From NCBI GenBank assembly GCA_013151315.1, contig JAADIN010000088.1, positions 1 through 8,936 of the forward strand: DNA of 8,936 bases, in the 5' to 3' direction. The translations under genes were made by a program, and so were the position numbers. The stretch is from Planctomycetota bacterium (GTDB lineage: Bacteria > Planctomycetota > Planctomycetia > Pirellulales > Lacipirellulaceae). Shown piece by piece: positions 1-6,978 of this stretch (its first letter is position 1; each line of letters begins with the position of its first letter). Under the pieces are notes generated by a model, which worked only from the letters and a program-made list of their open reading frames with translations, searched no databases and was not told the origin of the DNA.

Positions 1-11
1 CGCTACGGATC

Positions 12-433
<422 letters not shown>

Positions 434-496
434 CCCAAGATTTCGGTAGGAAGCAGCACAGGAAACCACGCATCGATTGTAAGTAACTCAGATTGA

Positions 497-641
497 AAAA
501 AAGTTGCCCGCGAAACACGCGAAAGGACGCGAAAGTTAGTGTTATGCAGGAACATTTGACGGGAATGCTTTGGTGTGAGCAAACCAAAGAATTCGTTGAC
601 AAGAACTCTTGGTTTTCGCGTGTTTCGCGGGCATGTTTTTT
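497..641. repeat. MITE-like palindromic element with CGCGAAA repeats
   Basis: The sequence at 505-524 is a perfect 20-bp inverted repeat of 614-633. After two mismatches the arms extend through an A run (497-502) pairing with a T run (636-641), giving arms of about 28 bases around a 145-bp element. The left arm carries three CGCGAAA copies (509, 518 and 528), spaced about one helical turn apart, and the right arm has two in reverse orientation. A smaller hairpin lies inside (568-574 with 583-589). No transposase or coding potential is seen. It fills most of the 248-base gap upstream of the CHAT gene; the rest of the gap (434-496 and 642-681) shows nothing beyond the next gene's ribosome binding site. 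A non-autonomous mobile repeat is likely, but copy number cannot be seen here. Confidence 0.7.
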
Positions 642-681
642 GCTGGTGTTTTCACTTTGAGTAAGTAAGAGGAACAGAACC

Positions 682-3600
682 GTGCTAGCATCAAATTTTC
701 GGTTTTTGCGCTGGGCTATGTCAGCAGTTCTTCTGCTGCCGATCGTTGCTCTCGGGGCAGGCAACGCGGTCGCTCAGTTGGGCTCCGATTCGACTCCTTC
801 GCTGGCCTATTTCCGCGGCATCGAAGAACTCTACGAAGGCGACTACCGAGACGCCGAGCGAATCTTTCGTCGCGAAGCAAACACCTCGATCAAAATTGGC
901 GTCAACAATCGCTGGATCGACGCGATCTGTTATCACGCCATGTGGGGCGAGGTGCTCTATCACCAGGGTCGCTTGGGTCCGGCACTCGATCAATTCGATC
1001 ATGCGTGTGCCATGTTCCTGCAGTATCCCCAATGGATGCTTCGGGTAAGTTTTCAGCAACAGCCCCGCGTCGACACCAACCGCTTGCGACGCCAAAAGCT
1101 AACCTGGGGAGTAAGCGAAAGGCAGTTTACGCTCGGAAATTTCGCTACGCAAATGCGCATTGCCCAAGGAGATCTTCAAAGCGGCGCTCGGGCAGCACAG
1201 CGCGGGGGCGTTATCCAGGCCGCCCAATATTGGAGGATCAATGTCATCGAAGTCGTTCGCGCGACGGCTCTCGCAATCCGCAGGCGAAACGAATTGCTAG
1301 GGCCGTTGGCGGCTCACGATCAGATCTCGCGTGAGATGGTAAGCGCACTTTCTCGCGGCGGAGCTCCCCCCAACCATTGGTCGAATGCCTGGATTCAATT
1401 GCAGCTAGGCCTAGCCAAGGCGGGTCGTGGGAAATACGACGCGGCGCTCAAACACCTCGCAAGGTCCGAGCGAATCCAAGGCCGATTCGATCATCCGCTC
1501 ACCGGCCTTGCCCTTTTGGAGCAGGGTCGGATCCACATGGAAAAAGGAAACACAAGCCAAGCGGCCCAGTTGCTTGCCGAAGCCAGCTACTCGGCCTTTT
1601 ACTACGAAGATTCGAACGTCGTCGACGATGCGTTTCGTTATGGGTCTGCTAATCGATTAGCAGGCGGAATCGAAAGCGTGAGCCCCGCGCTCAGCCCGGC
1701 CGCCGCCTGGGCGCGGCGTGAACGGCTGGACCACATTTTCGCCCGTCTCAGCTTCGCAATGACCGAAGAGCTTTTCACGGTCGGGAACTGGGACGAAGCT
1801 TCGGCGACATTGCAAAAAGGTCAATCGCGGTTACGCGATGCGAAGTCGGGCTTGCTGGGGAATTGGTCGCAATACTTGTCCGCTCGGTTGCAGTATCAGC
1901 AAGGTCGTGATTCTGCGCCGACGGCACTCGCCCAAGCAATCGCAGGGCAAATTCCGATGTCGCCGAGGAATTTCCAGATTGGACTCGCCAACCTTCGGTT
2001 TGACCAACAACAACTTAGCGCCCGGTCGGTCGTCGACGTCTATCAATCGCTGCTCGCCGATCCGACGCCTGCCGATTGGGTCTACCGCCCCCTGGAAACG
2101 ATCGCGGTGCTCAAGACTCCGCACAGCGCCGCCTTCGACCGTTGGCTCGCCGCATTGATGTCTCGCAAAGACGCGAGTACGGCGCTAGAAGTGACCGACT
2201 TGGCGAAGCGCCGACGCTATCATGGGGCGCTCGCCTGGGGAGGGCGGCTCGCCGCCTTGCGAGATGCGATCGAGGCACCTGCCTCGACGCTTAACCCCCA
2301 GACCATGGTTCGGCGAAATGATTTGCTGACGAAGTATCCCTTCTACGCCCAAGAAATGAAATCGGGGCAACAGTTGCAAGCTTCGTTGCAGGCGAAGTGG
2401 ATTGAAGGACTCGACAAACATGCCCAACGCGATTTGACCAAGTTGTGGCGAGACTGGTCGGCAAGCCTCGGGCGACGCGAGGAGATGCTGAGGCTTATCG
2501 GTTTGGAGCGCGTTGCTGCGGATCCTGTCTTTCCCCCAGTACAAACGACGGCCGAACTGCAAGCCCAACTGCGTCCCGGGCAGGCCGTGGTAGTTTTTCA
2601 TAACACCTCGGGAGGCTTGCTGGGATTTTTGGTGACAGCCAAGGGGTCGACGCATTGGAATTGTGGGCCCATGGGGCGGCTGAACAAGCCGCTCAATGAC
2701 TTTCTGCGTTCGCTGGGCAACTACGACGCGAACCACGACATGACTCCCAAAGAACTGCAGTCGACCGACTGGCATGCCCCTGGTGAAAAACTGTTTCATG
2801 CACTCTTTGATGGTTCGTCACTCGATCTCGAGTCGACCGAGGAGTTGATAGTCGTGCCCGATGGCATCGTTTGGTATGTCCCCTTGGCGGCGTTGCCCTT
2901 CAAGAGGGAAGACCGGAGGGTGCCGCTGATTTCGTTGTCAGCGCTGCGGGTGGTTCCAACGCTGGGCCTGGCGCTGGGGAGCGAGGTCCCTTGGCGGCGG
3001 GTGCAACGGTCGGGCTTCGCAGGCAGAGAAATCGTTCCAGGCGACACCGACGAGCAGCAAGACGAGGCTTTGGCATCGTTGCGAGCTGCGGTTCCCAATC
3101 CGATGGACGTGCCCTCGCCTGCTCCGATCCCGACACCGCAAATCGTGCCGCTACTAGAAACGCTGATTGTACTCAATCCGATCGACCTCGATCCTACGCG
3201 GCCATTGGCTTGGTCGCCCGTGGGCGGGGGGCGTTCGTCAAAAAAAAGTACGCTGAGCGATTGGCTGACTTTGCCACAGTTTGGGCCACAGCGCGTATTG
3301 CTGCCTGCGGTGCATACGATTGCGGAGCGCGGAGGCCGCGGCTCGAAGCGTCGCCCTTCGCAAGCCGTGCCAGGGCATGAACTTTTTCTGGCAAGCTGTG
3401 CGATGATGTCGACCGGAGCCCAAACCATTTTGCTAAGCCGCTGGAGTGTGGGAGGGCAATCGACGCTCGATATCGTTCGCGAGTTTGTGCAAGAATTGCC
3501 TCACACAACCGCCGCCGACGCCTGGCAGCGAAGTGTGCTGGTGGCAATGGAGATGCCCATTGATCCAGATGCCGAGACGCGCGTGAAAGCAAGACCCAAC

Positions 3601-3690
3601 GACCCGCCGCTCACGGCCGCGCATCCTTTTTTCTGGAGTGGCTACCTGTTGATCGACGCCGGGGCACCTGCGGAAGAGGCCGAGCCTTGA
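682..3690 (+). CDS. Exported TPR-CHAT domain protein, probable inactive peptidase fold
   Basis: This is a 1002-residue protein. I choose the GTG at 682 because AAGAGGA lies 8 bases upstream and because this start gives a complete signal peptide: basic N-region (R7, R10), hydrophobic core at 12-26, and AVA|Q cleavage after residue 31. An ATG at 718 would remove the basic N-region. The mature N-terminal half is helical, with TPR-like units near residues 43-112 and 235-305. The C-terminal part, from about 615 to 995, reads as a CHAT (caspase-like) domain: VVPDGIVWYVPLAALPF at 724-740, a Pro-rich insert near 804-823, GAQTILLSRW after C906, and a closing HPFFWSGYLLI. CHAT peptidases need a His in a motif like ATHG and a Cys in a motif like LSACET. 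Here those places read LNPID (831-835) and LPAVHT (874-879), so both residues seem lost. Export is also unexpected for a caspase-like protein. The role is unknown; an extracytoplasmic scaffold or binding protein is my inference. It appears monocistronic. Confidence 0.85.
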   Translation: MLASNFRFLRWAMSAVLLLPIVALGAGNAVAQLGSDSTPSLAYFRGIEELYEGDYRDAERIFRREANTSIKIGVNNRWIDAICYHAMWGEVLYHQGRLGPALDQFDHACAMFLQYPQWMLRVSFQQQPRVDTNRLRRQKLTWGVSERQFTLGNFATQMRIAQGDLQSGARAAQRGGVIQAAQYWRINVIEVVRATALAIRRRNELLGPLAAHDQISREMVSALSRGGAPPNHWSNAWIQLQLGLAKAGRGKYDAALKHLARSERIQGRFDHPLTGLALLEQGRIHMEKGNTSQAAQLLAEASYSAFYYEDSNVVDDAFRYGSANRLAGGIESVSPALSPAAAWARRERLDHIFARLSFAMTEELFTVGNWDEASATLQKGQSRLRDAKSGLLGNWSQYLSARLQYQQGRDSAPTALAQAIAGQIPMSPRNFQIGLANLRFDQQQLSARSVVDVYQSLLADPTPADWVYRPLETIAVLKTPHSAAFDRWLAALMSRKDASTALEVTDLAKRRRYHGALAWGGRLAALRDAIEAPASTLNPQTMVRRNDLLTKYPFYAQEMKSGQQLQASLQAKWIEGLDKHAQRDLTKLWRDWSASLGRREEMLRLIGLERVAADPVFPPVQTTAELQAQLRPGQAVVVFHNTSGGLLGFLVTAKGSTHWNCGPMGRLNKPLNDFLRSLGNYDANHDMTPKELQSTDWHAPGEKLFHALFDGSSLDLESTEELIVVPDGIVWYVPLAALPFKREDRRVPLISLSALRVVPTLGLALGSEVPWRRVQRSGFAGREIVPGDTDEQQDEALASLRAAVPNPMDVPSPAPIPTPQIVPLLETLIVLNPIDLDPTRPLAWSPVGGGRSSKKSTLSDWLTLPQFGPQRVLLPAVHTIAERGGRGSKRRPSQAVPGHELFLASCAMMSTGAQTILLSRWSVGGQSTLDIVREFVQELPHTTAADAWQRSVLVAMEMPIDPDAETRVKARPNDPPLTAAHPFFWSGYLLIDAGAPAEEAEP

Positions 3691-3724
3691 GTGGGGTGGC
3701 GCCTAAGCTGCTGCTTCCGAAAAC

Positions 3725-3752
3725 TTGACAAACCTAGGCTGTGGGCCATATT
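3725..3752 (+). promoter_or_regulatory. Sigma-70-like promoter of pckA
   Basis: A perfect TTGACA at 3725-3730 is followed after 16 bases by CATATT (3747-3752, 4 of 6 matches to TATAAT). The start of transcription would fall near 3759, leaving a leader of about 98 bases before pckA. No other convincing promoter is seen between the CHAT gene stop and pckA. Confidence 0.55.
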
Positions 3753-3770
3753 GCAATGGCACCATTGCAA
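3751..3770. promoter_or_regulatory. 20-bp dyad overlapping the pckA promoter, candidate operator
   Basis: TTGCAATGG (3751-3759) is exactly mirrored by CCATTGCAA (3762-3770) with only two bases between. A 2-base spacer is too short for a stable RNA hairpin loop and no T run follows, so a dimeric regulator's binding site is more likely than a terminator. It covers the end of the -10 element and the predicted start site, where a bound repressor would block RNA polymerase. The regulator is not identifiable from this window. Confidence 0.5.
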
Positions 3771-3856
3771 AACGGGCACCCTCGGGGGTTCTGCTCTGGT
3801 CGTGGACGGCACGGTTTGCTACTTGTTTCCGCCTCTCTTACCGCTAGGAAACCCTC

Positions 3857-5458
3857 ATGAGCCAATCGATTCGCCTTTCCAGCTACGGCATCCAAGTCAG
3901 CAACGTCCATCGCAACGCCTCGCCGGCGAGGCTGTATGAAGATGGCATACTCAAAGATGGCAGCACGATTGTCGCCAGCGGGGCAATCGCCACCGACTCG
4001 GCTACCAAAAAGGGCCGTAGCCCAAAAGACAAGCGGGTCGTCGAAGAGGCTTCGAGCAAGGACGACATCTGGTGGGGTAACGTCAACATTCCGCTCTCGG
4101 AAAATTCGTTCGCCAAGAACAAGCAAATCGCGATCGACTATCTCAACACGTGCGAACCGTTGTACGTCGTCGATGGATTTGGCGGTTGGGATCCTGATTC
4201 GCGTATCAAGGTTCGGGTCCTCTGCTCCCGACCGTATCATGCTCTGTTCATGCACAACATGCTCATTCGCCCCACGGCCGAGGAACTGGCCTCGTTCGGC
4301 GAGCCCGACTATGTCATTTTCAACGCAGGCGAGCAGCAGGCAGACCCTCGCGTCGAGGGCGTCGAGTCGAAGACAAGCGTGGCGCTGAATTTTGCCTCGG
4401 GCGAGATTGTCCTGCTCGGTACGCAATACGCGGGTGAAATGAAAAAAGCCGTTTTTACGGTGATGAACTACTTGATGCCCAAGGCGGGCGTCGGCAGCAT
4501 GCACTGCTCGGCAAACGAGGGGCCGGGCGGCGACGTTTCGCTGTTCTTTGGCCTCTCGGGCACCGGCAAAACAACCCTCTCGGCCGATCCCGAGCGGGCG
4601 CTCATTGGCGACGACGAGCACTGCTGGAACGACCGGGGCGTCTTCAACATCGAAGGCGGTTGCTACGCCAAGTGCATCGATCTTACCCAAGAAAAAGAGC
4701 CCGAAATTTTCCGAGCGATTCGCTTCGGGACGGTTTTGGAAAACATCGTGCTCGACGAAGAGACGCGCGCGGTCGACTACTCCGACAAGTCGAAGACCGA
4801 AAACACACGGGCCAGCTACCCGATCGAGTTCATCGACCATGCCAAGATCCCCTGCGTTGGCGGGCATCCTAGCAACGTGGTGTTTCTTACCTGCGATGCC
4901 TTCGCCGTCCTCCCGCCGGTGAGCAAGCTGACGCCCGAACAGGCGATGTACTATTTCATTAGCGGCTACACCGCCAAGGTGGCCGGCACCGAAGTCGGCG
5001 TCACCGAGCCGGAAGCAACGTTCAGCGCTTGTTTCGGCGGCCCCTTTCTTGTTTGGCACCCGGCCAAGTATGCCGAGTTGCTGGCCGAAAAAATTCGTCA
5101 ACACGGCTCCGATGTCTGGCTGGTCAACACGGGCTGGAGCGGCGGAGCCTACGGCACGGGCGCTCGCATGAGCCTGAAATATACTCGAGCGATCATCCAT
5201 GCCATCCACGACGGTTCGCTCGCCAAATCAGGCACCGAGACCGAACCTATTTTTGGTTTGGAAGTGCCGACCGAGTGTGCCGGCGTACCGAGCAAAATTC
5301 TGATCCCAAAAAACACTTGGTCCGATGGAAATGCTTTCGACGCCACCGCCGCCAAATTGGCGGGGCTTTTCGTCGAAAACTTCAAAAAGTTCGAGGACGA
5401 CGCCTCGAAGGCAATCAAAAATGCAGGGCCGAGGGTTGCCGCCGGGGCTGGGGCCTAA
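3857..5458 (+). CDS. pckA: Phosphoenolpyruvate carboxykinase (ATP)
   Basis: This 533-residue cytoplasmic enzyme (EC 4.1.1.49) converts oxaloacetate and ATP to phosphoenolpyruvate, CO2 and ADP, the entry step of gluconeogenesis. The family signature is complete: RSPKDK at 54-59 (substrate-binding Arg), metal ligands K197 and H216 (in MHCSAN), the P-loop GLSGTGKTT at 232-240 with K238, the kinase-2 motif IGDDEHCW with D252 and D253, and R318 in NTRASYP. Spacing matches the E. coli enzyme with a constant offset of 16 from the metal ligands to the kinase-2 motif. The ATG at 3857 has AGGAAA about five bases upstream. The length is normal and nothing is missing. It has its own promoter and dyad and is followed by a palindromic repeat, so it is probably a single-gene unit. 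A 491-codon open frame on the opposite strand is a coding shadow. Confidence 0.97.
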   Translation: MSQSIRLSSYGIQVSNVHRNASPARLYEDGILKDGSTIVASGAIATDSATKKGRSPKDKRVVEEASSKDDIWWGNVNIPLSENSFAKNKQIAIDYLNTCEPLYVVDGFGGWDPDSRIKVRVLCSRPYHALFMHNMLIRPTAEELASFGEPDYVIFNAGEQQADPRVEGVESKTSVALNFASGEIVLLGTQYAGEMKKAVFTVMNYLMPKAGVGSMHCSANEGPGGDVSLFFGLSGTGKTTLSADPERALIGDDEHCWNDRGVFNIEGGCYAKCIDLTQEKEPEIFRAIRFGTVLENIVLDEETRAVDYSDKSKTENTRASYPIEFIDHAKIPCVGGHPSNVVFLTCDAFAVLPPVSKLTPEQAMYYFISGYTAKVAGTEVGVTEPEATFSACFGGPFLVWHPAKYAELLAEKIRQHGSDVWLVNTGWSGGAYGTGARMSLKYTRAIIHAIHDGSLAKSGTETEPIFGLEVPTECAGVPSKILIPKNTWSDGNAFDATAAKLAGLFVENFKKFEDDASKAIKNAGPRVAAGAGA

Positions 5459-5488
5459 GGCGGGTGGCAGTTGAAAATTTACCTGAAA

Positions 5489-5561
5489 TACTAGCACGAC
5501 GCGCAAGCGAGTGAGCCTTTTCCACTTGCTAGAACTCACTCGCTTGCGCGTCGTGCTAGTA
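5489..5561. repeat. Palindromic intergenic repeat after pckA
   Basis: The 27 bases at 5489-5515 are the exact reverse complement of 5535-5561, with a 19-base loop. The right arm contains GCGTCGTGCTAG at 5548-5559. The element starts 31 bases after the pckA stop and could stabilise or end its transcript, although no clean T run follows the hairpin. It resembles the repeat families found between genes in Pirellulales and shares its GCGTCG-G-TAG end with the palindrome at 6712-6821. Confidence 0.75.
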
Positions 5562-5776
5562 AGTTCCCCTCTGGCGATCGTCTTATTGATCGCTGCGCAG
5601 CCTGCGATTGCGGCACAGCAAAGTCGGCATAACCGCACCAGAAGCAACGGTTCGACCCATCGGCTGTCTCTTGGGGGCGGTCTTCTCGCGCAAAGTTTTT
5701 GACTCGCGGCAGGGCTATTCTAGGCTTGCATAAACGATTCTCTCCGAACCGATCCTTACCCGAAGAAAATATCTCC
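5562..5776. other. Intergenic leader with no convincing gene
   Basis: This is the rest of the 318-base gap between pckA and the next gene. It holds a 10-bp palindrome, GCTGCGCAGC, at 5592-5601 and a weak TTGACT at 5699 without a well-spaced -10. An open frame that begins inside the palindrome at 5511 or 5553 and ends at 5702 has a signal-peptide-like stretch but no ribosome binding site, so I do not call it a gene. Confidence 0.4.
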
Positions 5777-6685
5777 ATGAGCCCCTCGATCTTCAGCAGC
5801 GAACGACTTACCGCGATTGTCAGCACCATGGTGGCTACTGCGATTTTAGCCGCCGGAGTCACGGCCCATCAATCGCTTGCTCCGCTGGACGAGCTAGAAC
5901 GGCTAGAATCGGACCTCCAATTCCAGCTCGACTGGGCATTTCGACACGACGCCAAAGAGCGATCGCAGCGGATAACCAAACTCGAAGAGACGATCGAAGC
6001 TTGGCATGCATCGCCTCGTTCGCAAGAAGATCGAAAGCTCCTCACCTCGTGGCTATCGGAATCGACGGTCCGTTCGATGCCAGGTACCACAAAGCCTTTG
6101 CCGGAGGTTCCCGAGTTTGGAAAACCGCCAGTCGTCGCACTTGCACAACCTAAAGAAAGTAAAATTGAACAAGCAGAGCCGATCGAAAACGAAGCGATGC
6201 AGTTGACCGAATTGGCCGACCTCCGAGCGACTCCTGCAAACCATGTCGCCCTAGTAACCAACCCGGAGCCCTCCCGGGCAAGCGAAAAACCCGTGAGAAT
6301 CAACCTCACGGAACTGGCTGCCCGGATTGCCGGCTACCATGAGGGCCTCGATCAAATCGAGACCACTCTCCTCTTGGCCAATTCACCTGATCTCGATTTC
6401 CTTAAAAAACTCGAGCTTCTGGAAGAACAGGCGAAAAATCTTGACGATTTAACGCGAGATTTTCGCTTTGTCAATCTCTACCATGAGTCGCTTACGGAAA
6501 AAGAACGAGGGCACATGAATGCTCCCCGTTCGGCCAACGCCACGCTGGTTGAGATCGAACGACTGCTCCGTCGTAACGAGCGCCAACAGGATGGCGATTT
6601 TTTAGGATCCTTCGACCCGATCCAGCGCAAGCGAATCGAAAATCTCCGCCAGCAGTTGGCAACGACCTTCGGTCGCATGAAATAA
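5777..6685 (+). CDS. Unrecognised membrane-anchored or exported coiled-coil protein
   Basis: I do not recognise this 302-residue protein. I prefer the ATG at 5777 (MSPSIFSSERL) over the TTG at 5699, since the extra 26 residues look like leader sequence and would put charged residues ahead of a clean N-terminal hydrophobic segment. That segment, residues 11-31, could be a signal anchor or a signal peptide cut after GVTA. Residues 35-80 are Leu/Glu/Arg-rich with a heptad-like pattern (LDELERLESDLQ), typical of a coiled coil. Residues 100-175 form a Pro/Glu-rich linker. Residues 176-302 are helical and charged, ending in LRQQLATTFGRMK. There are no Cys residues and no catalytic motif is visible. 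A weak GAAGAA lies 10-15 bases upstream. It is likely extracytoplasmic with a structural or binding role, which is inference. Base composition resembles its neighbours. Confidence 0.75.
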   Translation: MSPSIFSSERLTAIVSTMVATAILAAGVTAHQSLAPLDELERLESDLQFQLDWAFRHDAKERSQRITKLEETIEAWHASPRSQEDRKLLTSWLSESTVRSMPGTTKPLPEVPEFGKPPVVALAQPKESKIEQAEPIENEAMQLTELADLRATPANHVALVTNPEPSRASEKPVRINLTELAARIAGYHEGLDQIETTLLLANSPDLDFLKKLELLEEQAKNLDDLTRDFRFVNLYHESLTEKERGHMNAPRSANATLVEIERLLRRNERQQDGDFLGSFDPIQRKRIENLRQQLATTFGRMK

Positions 6686-6711
6686 CCTCGGGTCGCAAAG
6701 AATCACTGGAC

Positions 6712-6821
6712 GATTGCAAAGTGTGAATGTGAGCCGCAACGCGCTAGCGTCGGGTAGTAAAGGCAAAGCGTTACCCAGCTGCTACCCGACGCTAGCGCGT
6801 TGCGGCTCACACTTTGCAATC
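6712..6821. repeat. Long palindromic repeat upstream of tRNA-Gly
   Basis: Positions 6729-6757 and 6782-6810 are exact 29-bp reverse complements. Beyond them 6712-6726 pairs with 6807-6821 if a 6-base extra stretch on the left is bulged out, giving a hairpin of about 110 bases with a 24-base loop. The left arm ends GCGTCGGGTAG (6747-6757), close to the end of the palindrome at 5489-5561. It begins 26 bases after the stop of the coiled-coil protein gene and may form its transcript end. Confidence 0.75.
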
Positions 6822-6845
6822 CTCCTGCAAAGAACCAGAGGAACC

Positions 6846-6874
6846 TTGCCAGCAAGCAGGTGCCGTCCTACACT
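6846..6874 (+). promoter_or_regulatory. Probable promoter of tRNA-Gly
   Basis: TTGCCA (6846-6851, 5 of 6 matches to the -35 consensus) and TACACT (6869-6874, 4 of 6) are separated by 17 bases. Transcription would start near 6881, about 27 bases before the tRNA. Confidence 0.5.
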
Positions 6875-6907
6875 GAGCGCTCGTCGCGGCAAGCTCCGGT
6901 TCTCTGC

Positions 6908-6978
6908 GCGGGTGTAGTTCAATGGTAGAACGAAAGCTTCCCAAGCTTTAGGCGAGGGTTCGATTCCCTTCACCCGCT
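6908..6978 (+). tRNA. tRNA-Gly, anticodon CCC
   Basis: A full cloverleaf can be drawn by eye. The acceptor stem is GCGGGTG (6908-6914) with CACCCGC (6971-6977). The D stem is GTTC/GAAC with loop AATGGTA. The anticodon stem is AAAGC/GCTTT with loop TTCCCAA, placing CCC at 6940-6942. A four-base variable loop follows, then the T arm with loop TTCGATT. The discriminator is T6978, as expected for bacterial tRNA-Gly. CCA is not encoded. The 3' end overlaps the stop codon of the convergent Rrf2 regulator gene by nine bases. Confidence 0.95.

Noticed and set aside
596..624. TTGACA at 596-601 as a promoter for the CHAT gene
   Set aside because: It lies inside the palindromic element and the sequence at the right distance (CGTGTT) is a poor -10.
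497..641. CRISPR array, because of the repeated CGCGAAA units
   Set aside because: The units are only 7 bases long with 2-3 base gaps and no spacers; the structure is an inverted repeat, and no cas genes are present.
2796..3592. Several long frames on both strands inside the CHAT gene
   Set aside because: They are coding shadows of the CHAT domain with Arg/Ser/Pro-rich low-complexity translations.
3734..5209. 491-codon open frame on the minus strand opposite pckA
   Set aside because: It lies fully antisense to a complete and conserved PEP carboxykinase; long antisense frames are common in GC-rich codon-biased genes, and its translation shows no recognisable motif.
5536..5862. 108-codon minus-strand frame ending LLARRASE
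   Set aside because: Its end is read from the palindrome and its start overlaps the coiled-coil protein gene in antisense; no family features are seen.
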